Positions 11,385 to 22,440 of a DNA stretch of 64,000 nucleotides are shown piece after piece. Origin of the DNA: Adiantum capillus-veneris (Eukaryota > Streptophyta > Polypodiopsida > Polypodiales > Pteridaceae); the NCBI GenBank assembly GCA_014529385.2, contig CM043969.1:36947922-37011921 (forward strand), read 5' to 3'. A model generated the notes under the pieces. That model made no database searches, was not told where the DNA came from, and worked only from the letters and a program-made list of their open reading frames with translations. Position numbers and translations under genes: made by a program. Numbering within the stretch: position 1 is the first letter of the stretch; each line of letters begins with the position of its first letter.

Positions 11385-12769
11385 TCACCTTACTTTAGGT
11401 ACAAGATGTAGCAGATGTGGCCATGTAATCTTCGGTCCTTGCTCTGCCACATCCAATGTTAGATCATAGGGCTTAGAACTTTCCCCTAGCTGGAAGTCGG
11501 TGATGCCCAATTTCCGTCGTGGCCTGGATGGCCTCTTGTTAGTTTCTCCTCTCATGCTTCTCTCATCATCTGATTGTGTAGCCTTCTCCCTCCTAGCTCT
11601 TTTCACAGTCATGGTCTCAAGTGGTTCTAAAAAGGTTACCTTCTCCTTACCCTTGTCCCTCTCCTTTGCTCTGGGTGGATCCACTACTACGGCTTTTCCT
11701 TTCTCTTCTAGCCTTATGATGTTTACAGGGCGATCAAGTGGTGGGGCTGGTGGAAGAGGTGGAATGGATGCTTGTAGTGGTGTCTGGGGTGGACGTAGAA
11801 TTTGTGTTGGTGGGGTTGGTGCTCGGGGTGGGGGTGTTCTTTCTCTAGGGGGTGACAATTTGTTCTTCCTACCTCCTCTATTATAGTTTTGTCGTGGTTT
11901 GGGACAGTAGTACATACCGTGACCGTCTTCTCCACAGTTGTAGCAATGATACTCCCTGTTTTGTCGTCGTGCTCTTCCAAGGTCTTGATCTCTTTCTTGA
12001 CTCCTCCCTTGTTGTATTAAGTGGACATACAAATTCTGCAGTTGGTCCGTAATATGGGCCAACATATCTTGTTGGTCATCTCTTACCCCAAGAGCTGGTG
12101 GTGGTGGTGGAATGGTGGTTGTCGTAGTTGCTGGTCGACGTGATGTTGCTGTTTCTGTTGACTCGGTTTCTTTGGCTTTCATTCGCAGCTTCTTGTCCTT
12201 AAGGCGAGCAATCTCAATGGCTAACTCATACGTAGCCGGGAATCTACCTTTCACCTTCTCCTTGAGAAGCGGCCATAAGCCATGCGTGAACCGATCTTTT
12301 TTTAGGAAATCGGGTGCAGCTTCCCCCCTTGTCAGTGACTCAACCCACCGTTCCCACAAATCCACAAATTCTGCAGTTGGTCAGTAATATGGGCCAACAT
12401 ATCTTGTTGGTCATCTCTTACCCCAAGAGCCAGTGGTGGTGGTGGAATGGTGGTTGTCGTAGTTGCTGGTCGACGTGATGTTGCTGTTTCTGTTGACTCT
12501 GTTTCTTTGGCTTTCATTCGCAGCTTCTTGTCCTTAAGGCGAGCAATCTCAATGGCTAACTCATACGTAGCCGAGAATCTACCTTTCACCTTCTCCTTGA
12601 GAAGCGGCCATAAGCCATGCGTGAACCGATCTTTTTTTAGGAAATCGAGTGCAGCTTCCCCCCTTGTCAGTGACTCAACCCACCGTTCCCACAAATCCAC
12701 AAATTTGGACTCATAGGTGGCATATTCTAAAAGACCCTCCTGCTTCAATTCTCTCAACTTGTCCCACAA
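11385..12769 (-). pseudogene. Tat copy A gag, 5'-truncated and internally duplicated
   Basis: Capsid/nucleocapsid gene. The zinc knuckle is C141, C144, H149, C154 in the reading that starts at 12365 (CX2CX4HX4C). It is preceded by Gln/Arg-rich DNA and followed by a long Pro-rich stretch and a basic region. A 335-bp tandem duplication (12030-12700) repeats the segment before the knuckle and shifts the frame, so the N-terminal part (12332-12769) is out of frame with the rest. At about 12780 gag stops abruptly at copy B integrase; the N-terminal Gag domain found in copy B (17027-17761) is missing. Confidence 0.9.
12030..12700. repeat. 335-bp tandem duplication in gag copy A
   Basis: Two direct units of 335 bases starting at ACAAATTCTGCAG (12030 and 12365). 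The repeated edges share CCACAAATT. Copy B has this segment once, so the duplication arose after the two gag-pol copies separated. Confidence 0.93.
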
Positions 12770-12784
12770 ATTTTCTGAAGTGGT

Positions 12785-13974
12785 CCTCTATCAAAGATGA
12801 TCTCTAAAGGTGTGCCAAACCTACAGCATATGTGCTCATAGATAAATTTAGCTACCTCTACCGCTGTGATTCTAGTGGTGGCTGTAGCCTCTGTCCATCT
12901 AGTCATGTAGTCGACCCCCATGATAATGTAGAATTTTCCTGAGTTGGCCCTAGGTAATGGCCCAATGGCATCGATACCCCATTTCTCAAATGGGCCATAT
13001 CAGAGAATAGGTGTCTGTGGTTCAGGCATAAGTGACCTAGTGCCAGCCTTTTGACACAACTTACACGTTTTGCACCAGTGGTGTACATCACGGTTCAGGC
13101 TAGGCCATATGAAGCCTGCCTGCAAGATTTTCCTACTTGTTATGTCTAGGGCAAAGTGACCACCACAAACCCCGTCGTGACAACTAGCAATTACTCCCGT
13201 GATTTCCTGAGAGAGAGGGACCTTCCTGAGTATTTGGTCCTTACCCTTACAGTACAAACCGTCATTGATGAGTCGATACCTTGTTGCCTTCCGCGTCAGC
13301 CATTGCTTCTGTCCCTTTGTTAAATTCGATGGGCATTCCCCTGTTTCCAAAAAATGCATGATGCCAGGCAAGGAATCACTTCCTTGAAATAGAGGAAGCT
13401 TTAGTTTTATTGCTCCAACCACCACTTCCTGCAGTCTTTCACTTGCTAGGGCATCTGCTTCTTGGTTTTGAGCCCTTGGGATATGGTGTATTTGAACTTC
13501 TTCAAACTTACCCAACAAGGTTTTTACACCACTTAAGTGAGTCCTTAAACTAGGATTCTTGCATGTCCATGCTCCATTTACTTGCCTTACCAGAAGTAGA
13601 GCATCCCCAAATACATTAAGGCGTTGTACACCTTGTGAGACGCACCATTGTAGACCCTTGGTTAGTGCTGCAGACTCAGCTTCATTGTTAGAATGTGAAT
13701 CTAACAATTGGCCCAACCAAAATACCTTTGTCCCTTTGTCATCAAAGACCACTATGCCTGCAGCTGCTTTGTCGGACGCTCGCTTGTAGTCTCCTTCAAA
13801 GTAGAGAGAGTATGCTCCTTCTACCATCGGTGGTACTGGAGGTAATCGGACTTCTCCTTCCTTAGATTGCTTCTCCTTCCTTTCAAAGACTTGGTAGGTC
13901 ATGAGTCCCCCCAAACCTGCCCTTGTCGTGCTTTCTACCTGTACCGTGTACTCAAACTCTTGCAGACGAACTAG
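12785..13974 (-). pseudogene. Tat copy B second RNase H and truncated integrase
   Basis: Frame 13914-13000 encodes the end of the polymerase region, the archaeal-type RNase H (LYFEGD here instead of LYFDGA, so its first catalytic Asp is altered) and the integrase zinc finger. At the RNase H/integrase boundary it reads through a CAA where copy A has TAA. A TGA near 13000 (Ser codon TCG in copy A) closes the frame. Beyond it the integrase core keeps both catalytic Asp codons (12970-12972 and 12790-12792) but is cut off right after the second one, where copy A gag begins. Confidence 0.88.
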
Positions 13975-15295
13975 TCATTTAGTAATTCTAGCAGACACAT
14001 CCATGTGTTGTACAACATAGGGAAATATTTCATCCGTGGTTAGAATCACAAATTGCTTAGGCAGCAAATATGACCTAAACTTTGTAGTTGCAAATCTAAG
14101 AGCTAGGACTAAGTGTTCCACATGGGTGAAACCTTTCTCTCCTGCTGTCATCATTCGACTAGAGAAGTAGATTGGCCTCATGAAAGATGTCGTTGTATCC
14201 TTTTGGAGTAGCACAGTCCCAATGAGTCATCACCAACACTTGAGGTGACATAGAATTTTTCATCCCACTTAGGTGGTGAGATAGTTGGCAGAGTGGCTAA
14301 GACCTCCTTTACCTTGTTGTAGTGATGTTCGCTTTCCTCGTCCCAAGTGAAAGTTGATCTTTGAGTGAGTTGTTGCAGTGGTAGAACAAGTTGTGATAGT
14401 AGATGTATGAATCTACTTAAGTACCTCACCTTCTGTAGAAAAGAGACCAGTTGACGTGCGGTCGTTGGTGAAGGTAGGGCTATGAGTGCGGACACCTTAC
14501 TTGGGTCGGCGTTGATACCTTTTGCTGAAATTTCATGGCCTAGTAGAATGACTTTACTCTCCCCAATGTGACATTTATCCACATTTAATTGCCCACCTAG
14601 GCTCTGCAACCTGGCCACAAACCTTCAGTTACCGTTTCGAAATGTGAAATACGGGAGCTATATATACAAAAATCATCAATGAACACTCTTATGGATGTTC
14701 CAAAGAACGGTTGAAAAACATATGTGACATATCTTTGGAATGTGGCAGGTGCATTTGTGAGACCAAATGGCATAACCCTGTATGCAAAACAACCGCATGG
14801 CGTGATAAAAGTGGTTTTTAGTTGATCTTCCAAGGCTATGCGTATTTGAAATTATCCAGAATAACCATCACAGACGGTATAGCATTCAAAACCCGCTACT
14901 TCATTCAGAATTTCATCCAAGAAAGGGAGAGGAAAGTGGTCTCTCTTTGTAGCTGCATTTAGTGGTTTGTAGTCAACATAGACCCTCCACTTACCATTCT
15001 TTTTAGGCGTCACCACTACGGTTGACACCCATTCTGAGTTTTCTACAGGATAGATGAATCCCGACTCCAGCAGTTTCCTTACCTCGGCCAAGAGTGCCTT
15101 TTCTTGTATGACCCCCAGTCATCGTAGCTTTTGCACAATTGGTTTTACCCCTTCCTTCAGCTTAATATGATGTTCCACCACTGTAATGCTTGTGATTCTT
15201 TCATAGTTATCAATGAACAGGTTAGGAAATCCCATCAACATTTGCAAAAAACTATCTTTCTCCTCAAGTGTTAATTCCGTAGACAACGTACCCTA
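13975..15295 (-). pseudogene. Tat copy B reverse transcriptase and first RNase H
   Basis: Same domains as copy A, including the FIDD active site (in the 14597-14833 frame). It is broken many times: stops at about 15120 (CGA to TGA) and 14852-14854 (a Tyr codon), frameshifts near 14610 and 14215, and a TGA at 13975-13977 in place of Trp. None of these is shared with copy A. Confidence 0.88.
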
Positions 15296-16081
15296 CAACC
15301 TACTTCCTCCTAGGCCAGGTGATTTTCTCTCCTCTTCATTGGGTTCCCCTTTTGGTGATGGATCACCAGTTGTGCTTACCCTTTGTGGATCCTTCATAAT
15401 GATACCCATCACATCAATGGAACTGTCACTTTCGTCGGTGGATGTGGTCTCCTCCTCAAAACTTGAAGATTCGCTAGTGGTTTCATCTACCAATGTTTCC
15501 AGATTCATTTGCTTCTGCTTGCCAATCCTCATGTCGTAGTAGATTGTCTCCCCTTTCTTACCGGTCATGCGTAGAAGGCCAGTACCCCAGTCCTGTTTTG
15601 CCTTCATGGCCATCAACCATGGCCTTCCCAAAATTAGTGGATAGCCCTCCCCCTTAGTAGGCATTACAAAAACATCTACCTCTACCTCAGTGTTGAAAGC
15701 TTTGATTTTCACGGCACTTACCACACCCACACACTTTACTTTTGCGTTGTTTGCCATCTTTGCCTTGCATGGAGAAGTCCTGTCAACCTCGAGCCAACCT
15801 CGAGCCCTAATCGAAGCATCATAGCTTCGCTCATTACACAGATTTGTGCACCTCCATCAATGTAGGTGTTTCCAACCCTCTTTCCTTTTATGTTTACGTC
15901 GACAATTGGAAGGATGTCATCCATGTTGCATCCCGAAATTGCTCCGGCTACCTTTGTTTTGGAGCGTCTTGTACTTACCATTTTAGACCATTGTCGCCTT
16001 ACTTTAGGTACAAGATGTAGCAACTGTGGCCATGTAATCTTCGGTCCTTGCTCTGCCACATCCAATGTTAGATCATAGGGC
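15293..16081 (-). pseudogene. Tat copy B protease
   Basis: Retains the YIDGGAQ active site. Relative to copy A it has a 20-base deletion at the gag/protease border (near 16095) and an 11-base tandem insertion near 15795; together they shift the frame and then restore it, leaving a wrong segment between. The CGA (gag border) and CAG (RT border) codons that are stops in copy A are sense here. A TAG at 15293-15295 replaces a Lys codon. Confidence 0.87.
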
Positions 16082-17761
16082 TTAGAACTTTCCCCTAGCT
16101 TTCCGTCGTGGCCTGGATGGCCTCTTGCTAGTTTCTCCTCTCATGCTTCTCTCATCATCTGATTGTGTAGCTTTCTCCCTCCTAGCTCTTTTCACAGTCA
16201 TGGCTTCAAGTGGTTCTAAAAAGGTTACCTTCTCCTTACCCTTGTCCCTCTCCTTTGCTCTGGGTGGATCCACTACTACGGCTTTTCCTTTCTCTTCTAG
16301 CCTTATGGTGTTTACAAGGCGATCAGGTGGTAGGGCTGGTGGAAGAGGTGGAATGGATGCTTGTAGTGGTGTTTGGGGTGGACGTAGAATTTGTGTTGGT
16401 GGGGGTGGTGCTCGGGGTGGGGGTGTTCTTTCTCTAGGGGGTGACAATTGGTTCCTCCTACCTCCTCTATTATAGTTTTGTCGTGGTTTGGGACAGTAGT
16501 ACATACCGTGACCGTCTTCTCCGCAGTTGTAGCAATGATACTCCCTGTTTTGTCGTCGTGCTCTTCCAGGGTCTTGATGTCGTTCTTGACTCCTCCCTTG
16601 CTGTATTAAGTGGACAGACAAATTCTACAGTTGGTCAGTAATATGGCCCAACATATCTTGTTGGTCATCTCTTATCCCAAGAGCCGGTGCTGGTGGTATG
16701 GTGGTTGTCGTAGTTGCTGGTTGACACGATGTTCCTGCTTCTGTTGACTCGGTTTCTTTGGCTTTCATTCGCAGCTTCTTGTCCTTAAGGCAAGCAATCT
16801 CAACGGCTAACTCGTACGTAGCCGGGAATCTACCTTTCACCTTCTCCTTGAGAAGCGGCCATAAGCCATGCGTGAACCGATCTTTTTTTAGGAAATCGTG
16901 TGCGTCTTCCCCCCTTGCCAGTGACTCAACCCACCGTTCCCACAAATCCACAAATTTGGACTCATAGGTGGCATATTCTAAAAGACCCTCCTGCTTCAAG
17001 TCTCTTAACTTGTCCCACAACTTTTCTTAAGTGGTACCTCCCCCAAAGCGCCTCTTAAAAGCGGTTTTTAAGGGTTCCCAATCATCCTTGGTTGCTTGTG
17101 GAAGTGCATTGTACCATGATTTAGCTTCTAGCTTCATGAGATGCTTAAAGATTCTAACCCGGGATTCATCCGTATCTTTGTTGCTCACTACACATGCTAC
17201 TTCAAAGTCATCTAGGAAGTCTGTTACCAAATCCTCCCCCTTCTTTCCTTTAAATGTTGGGGGAGGTAGGACAAATGGTTGATCTGATGCCAGAACCTGT
17301 CACTGTCCAAGCTTGTGGGAGAGGGTGGTGTTCTTTCCTGAAACAAACTCAGTAGATCCCTAGTTTCTCTAGTGAGAGTGTGAGCCAATGATTCCGTTAT
17401 CTGTGCTGCAGCATGAGGTGCGACTTAAAAACTGACTGTGATAATTACCTCGGTGAGTTGAGTTACCCGATTCTCAAAGTAGAATAGTGTTGATTCTCCA
17501 TTGTGTAGAGCTCCTTCCATTTTGTTGTTGTGGGTTGGTTGTAAGTTGCAGACATGGTTTCGACCTTCTCCTTCTTCTTCTTGGCACTTGGCCTATGTAT
17601 ATCCACTGGGTTTGGCGTGTTGGTTGACTCTCCCACTGCAAATCAATTACCGTTACGCCTGGCACTCGAGCTTCGATGGAGATGCGGAGTTCGTCTAGTT
17701 GTGCTTGGAGCTCTTCTTCTTCTGTCGTCCAATTAGCAAATCCTGCTAGCCATTCATCCAT
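16082..17761 (-). pseudogene. Tat copy B gag, full-length but interrupted
   Basis: Begins at Met 17761, about 75 bases inside the 5' LTR, the only copy with the Gag N-terminus. Residues from the 17230 frame (FLDDFEVAC, WYNALPQ, KRRFGG) match the plant retrotransposon Gag domain. The zinc knuckle CYNCGEDGHGMYYC and the Pro-rich tail match copy A. Stops interrupt at about 17474, 17027 (TCA to TAA) and 16625-16627 (CAG to TAG). Confidence 0.88.
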
Positions 17762-17811
17762 TCAGAATAGTTTAGGGGTTTCAGTCTTGTAAACTGAAGG
17801 GTTTCATGAAA

Positions 17812-17834
17812 AGATCCTCAGTGGGGGCACCAAA
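17812..17834 (-). other. Tat primer-binding site region
   Basis: The minus strand reads TTTGGTGCCCCCACTGAGG right after the 5' LTR end. It has the layout of the TGGCGCC-type primer sites of Tat elements, but I cannot assign the tRNA. Confidence 0.6.
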
Positions 17835-18043
17835 TGACGGGAGCAAAGCGAACCCCGAACCCCCGACAGCCTCTAAAATACCGGGGACCGAATGGAGCGC
17901 CTCGAACCTGTCATGGTAAAGCAAACAGGGGCACCACCTAGCTTCAGCGGCTAGGACCCAAACAACACACCACCATAACAAAGTTTTCATCCAAGAGAGA
18001 TGGATGCTTGGGAGCAATGATGAAGAGGAAAGGGAATGAGATC

Positions 18044-18117
<74 letters not shown>

Positions 18118-19426
18118 GTATAGCGGCTTAGTACTTAGGCACCACAAAAGGATGGCGAATCCGCACACCCTTCACACATACACAAGCTCACTCCAAACAC
18201 AAGACTAGGTGGTGATTCCGCACACCTCACATGGGCAAAACATTGCAAGAAAACATACTCACAAAACCTCAAGCTTTATTTAGAGAATAAGGCGATGAAA
18301 TGGGGAGCATAGGGTAGGGGAATGAGAAGGGAGAGCGTGGTAGAGCACATGGCGGATAGGTGGGAGTTGATGGCGAAGACTCGCACGAGGGTTATGGCCA
18401 TCATCCTTCATTTAGTTGCCCTTCATCTTCCATAGCCAAGGGTGTAGAGGTCATGCTCAAGACAAGCATGGTGATTGCGGTGATGGTGATGGTGTGGGTG
18501 TGTGTGTGTGCACTAGGCACACATAGTGAATAGTGTGTTCTTTGGTGATGTTGTGTGTGTATTTAGTGTGATGGTGACCCCTCTTTATATAGGGGAGGAG
18601 GGGGGAGGAATTCTAGAATTTAGAAATGAAGAAATCATTATCTACATAGGCCATGTGACTGTGGGCCCCACTTGTCTGGCTGTGTGTATATGTGCCAGAA
18701 CAGCAGTCTCATGAGAGAGAGACTAAGAGAGAGAGATGGGTTGATGAAAAAAAGTGAGAGGTGACATGGAGAATAAAGTAATTACAAGAGGGTAGAGAGG
18801 GGAGTGTGTTCAGAGGTGAATTTGTGTGCAGATGTGTGTGAACACAAGAAAAATCAGGTAACCACCGGGTGGGGATGGGTCTGTGGGCACCTTTTTCAGA
18901 TAAACTGAGTGTGTGTGAGTGTGGGGGAGGTTATTTAGCTACAATACAAGAGACATGGCGCCCTTTAGAGAGAGAGGGGGGTATTTGGGTCATGGGATAT
19001 GATAGGAGAGAGAAAGAGGGGGTGGGGTATACTATTTTTGGAAGATAGGGTAAGTTGCATGTGAGTTAGGGTGCATTATTGGTGAGTTATAATGCATTAT
19101 TGGTGAGAGGTGGGGTAGCTTGAGGGGAGAGAGAAAGAAGAAAGGACAAGGGGAAGAGAGAGAGGGTTGACCTTTTGAGTGGAGGAGAGGAAAAGGGACA
19201 CCCGGCGGGGCAACAGTGAAGAAAAAGGAGGCAAGGTGGGGATGGGCTACCCCGCAGGCATGAGGTGGCCTATTTTACCTTCCTTATATATTTACATAAT
19301 CATACTTTATTTTTTTTCTTACTTTTTCCAATGCCTTTTATCACTCCCTCCTTAAGAGGGGGTTTTCATGGGGTGGGGACGAGAGAAGAGGGGTATGGGA
19401 GCTTGGCTTGTGAAAAGCCCCCATCA
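17835..19426 (-). repeat. Tat element 5' LTR
   Basis: 1592 bases, TGACGGG...CCATCA, pair of 5840-7408. Its GA microsatellite (about 18047-18105) is longer than in the partner. CTAT follows at 19427-19430. Confidence 0.93.
18583..18592 (-). promoter_or_regulatory. TATA box of the 5' LTR (Tat promoter)
   Basis: CTATATAAAG on the minus strand, the expected promoter for the full-length RNA, which would be read leftward through gag copy B first. Confidence 0.75.
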
Positions 19427-19745
19427 CTATCTAGTAACCATTGTGGAGAAAGTGTCCTAACCATAGACAAATATGCAAGAGGTTCACTGGAGGCAAGCGA
19501 GACATCACCGTCATAGGCATAGATTGCCACTGGAACTGCCTCTCTAACATGTGTCAAAGCCGTATTTTCATCTCGCATACATCTCCGATGTTGTCTCATA
19601 TGTCTGAAACAGTGGTGCCTAATGTGCCCTGTATGACCGCAATGCCAACAACGCAAGTATCGGTAAGAACGAGATCACCATCTCTCAAAAGACACCGTAG
19701 TGGACTCTACACCTTCACACATATCTACAACCATAAGTGAATGGC
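19427..19745 (-). pseudogene. Ty1/copia remnant: gag C-terminus and protease start (right part of split element)
   Basis: On the minus strand, a CX2CX4HX4C zinc knuckle (CWHCGHTGHIRHHC) is followed about 50 residues later by QWLLDS, the start of the copia protease active site. The reading frame meets the Tat LTR exactly inside that active site and resumes at 5839 when the insert and one CTAT are removed. One stop lies upstream of the knuckle. Confidence 0.85.
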
Positions 19746-20520
19746 TAAGAACCAAAGTATGAGAAGAAATCTAGCAAACATCTAACAGTATCTCCCCTGT
19801 AAATCGAGCAAAAAATCAAGTACAATCTCAACCATAAACCATGCCAAAAATTGGCAACAGAAGTGGAAGGTAACTCGACCACTACACAATGCTCAAAAGC
19901 ATGATTAATTGCATAAAACCAACTCCACAATCTGCAAAATCTACAAGCATAAATTGGGACAAACTGCTCAACCGAGCGTAAAGCATATTACAATATATGC
20001 AAGTAGAGAGCAAACTAGCACAAAACACATCTCACAAAATTGCTTGCAAAAATCTACAAAAAACATGTACACGTGAGTGTCTATCTGTAGCCAACACAAG
20101 CATACGCAATCCTCACTCCTGCAAGAGGGGGTACAAGAACACAAAAGCATGTCCAAATTAACAACACCCGTCAAAATCTGTCAAAGTGAGAGTAAACACT
20201 CGATCACTGTCAAAGTGGGAGTCTAGATCGACCACTAAATCATCAGAGAGAAAACTGTAGATACGCATAAACCATGGCAAGAATCTGGGAAAAATCTGGC
20301 AGAGTTTTCCCTGAAAACTGAGCAAAAACTCAAAAATCTCACCAAATACACATGGAAATAAACACTCAGTGTCTCAATAGCAAAATCAACTACCAAAAGC
20401 CTGGCAAATTGGCTCACTCCTGACCGAGTGGCTCTATGGATATATACCAATCCAAAAATAAATTAGAAACCGAATGCAAACACACATATACCATAACATT
20501 CACTAGTATCATACTTTGGA
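19746..20520 (-). other. probable 5' leader of the split copia element
   Basis: No open frame. On the minus strand near 20290 it carries CTCTGCCAGATTTTTCCCAG, close to the leader of the copia element at 37545 (CTCTGCCGAATTTTTCCCAG). A related, more diverged copy lies near 19850. LTR ends were not found. Confidence 0.5.
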
Positions 20521-22257
20521 CTAATCTTACCGAAAGAACAAAGAAGACTACTCTGCCCCGCCTCTAAGAATAACACCATCAATCTCAATGGGGAAGACTA
20601 CATCATCTATCATGTAGCTACAATCTGCTGGAAACAATCTCTCGGAAATTTTCTCCCCTGCCTCTCTATCATAGTGTGGCACAGGATGGCCAATACGATA
20701 CCAAAGACACATGGTAAGATCAAGTACCTGCATGAATAAAAAACTCAAAGAATGAATGGCATAGCTACAATGTTTTTAGTTAGGAACTTAAACTATGAAA
20801 CTAAGTTTGTTATCTTACCGCCTCTCTAGTGAGTGGATGCCGATATGCCTTCTTATTACACATGAGAGTCCATGTACGTAAGAGCACAAGTCCTGCCCTA
20901 GTTGCATCTGCAATAAAATCTCCAATATGCTCGGCCATGCACATGGTCACTAAAAACCCCTCATCGGCCAAAAACTCACGAACAACATCCATGCACCCTG
21001 TCACTAGACCCCTGGAAAATGTATTCCACTTGGGAACACTCATGCCCTCTACAAAAGTGAATGATGACATGTAATCATACCATAGTTAGTTGTAGGTACT
21101 AGTCCAAAGAAAAGTTACTTACCCAATGGGATTGGTCCTAGACCATCCACAAGCAAACTTGTAGGAAAATCTGCAAAGATAAGCCTAGCAACCTCACGAC
21201 ATGGCACACCATCTTTGCTATATAATTTGTATTTTGTGTCGCAAAAAATTTGTTGATGCTATAAGAAAACCAAACATGAATTATGTTCAAAATCATAGAA
21301 CAATGCAAGAAGAAAATGCAAATAAGTAAGCACTATGAAAATCTACCTATCAAGGGCAAACTTATCAATTTGTGATATATCCACAAGCAAAACATCTACA
21401 ATAGTTTGGTAATGGAACCCTGCAAGCATTATCCAAATTAGCTTTGAATTAGGAAATATGGAAGACAAATATGCTAACAATTTACTTAAACTTACCAACA
21501 GATCGTGTGATCGGCCTTCTCTCCCAAGCCTCTCGCCCAAGTGAAGACTCTGAAACAAACGAAGTAGTGTGCACCAATGAGGATGTAGTGGGCACAATAG
21601 AAGAGGGTGCCATATGGGGTATAGTGGTTCCCAAAGAGGACATGCGGGGCTCTGCAGATGGCACAATGGGAGGCATTGAAGAAGGAGTGGATTTCCTTGA
21701 TGTACTTGGAGGCTCCATTTTCCCTTTACCCTTCTTGAGTACATTGCTTGCTAGTGGAGTACCTTGAGAGCCACTCTCAATGGTGTTTTGAGTAACTCCT
21801 TCAGAAACGCGAGGGAGAGACTCTTCTTGTGTCTCCTGTAAGTACTCATCACTCTCATTTTGAAACCCTTCACTCAACAACCATATAGCACAATATCAAA
21901 TAAATTAGTACTAAAGTAAGATATATACATTCTCAAAATAAAAGAGCCACTAGTGTTAAGATACTTACTCTTACGTAATTCCAACTCTTGCTTTGGAATA
22001 ACTCCTAGTGGATAATCCAACCACCAAGGACAAACCTTGGCTTCCCATGTTGTCAGATTCCTTTCAATCAAAGAGGGAGAGAACATTGTATTCTCATCAT
22101 GTACATCAATCCACTCTCTAGTGAATAATGGGGCTTCATTCAATTCCTGCACCTCAACGCATTGCATAACCCATCTACACAATTTTTAGAGCATCATCCA
22201 CTTTGAAAAGCATATAAACGCAATGGCATAATATATGTCATGTATCCAAAAAAAAAA

Positions 22258-22440
22258 ATGGCAGAGTCTCCTTTGTATGGAGAATACTTTTTCAAAATAA
22301 ACCATAAACCCTATCTTGGGCTCCCACAAGGGATTTAAGTGTTTTCAACATAGACATTATACACACGCATATTGTCAAAAGAACCATCCACCCCATATTC
22401 AGGGCTTCCACAGGGAATTTAAGGATTTTTTGTAAACACA
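22258..22440 (-). repeat. intronic repeat, two copies
   Basis: GGCAGAGTCTCCTTTGTA followed by a stretch with AGGGCT(C)CCACA and GATTTAAG. A second, shorter copy follows near 22375-22440, and a third lies in another intron at 24456-24550. The first 19 bases are the reverse complement of part of the copia leader at 37455-37474, so the source is probably a retroelement leader. Confidence 0.6.

Larger units (their letters stand above)
5840..19426 (-). mobile_element. Ty3/gypsy Tat-lineage retrotransposon with internally duplicated gag-pol
   Basis: A 13.6 kb element on the minus strand. Ends are TGAC...ATCA LTRs (5840-7408 and 17835-19426) that match along their length with scattered differences. 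CTAT directly flanks both outer ends, consistent with a target-site duplication. The polypurine tract abuts the left LTR and the primer-binding site abuts the right LTR, giving 5'-to-3' order right to left. The order gag, protease, RT, RNase H, a second (archaeal-type) RNase H and integrase is that of the Tat lineage. Unusually, gag-pol is present twice: copy B (12785-17761, integrase truncated) then copy A (7437-12769), with no LTR between. Neither copy is intact. Confidence 0.92.

Noticed and set aside
11500-12387. Plus-strand frames across the gag region
   Set aside because: Shadows of the minus-strand gag; their Gly/Val-rich content mirrors the Pro-rich Gag tail.
9000-17000. Possibility that copies A and B are an assembly duplication
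   Set aside because: They differ at many positions, with independent stops, indels and catalytic codons, so they are real paralogous copies in sequence terms.
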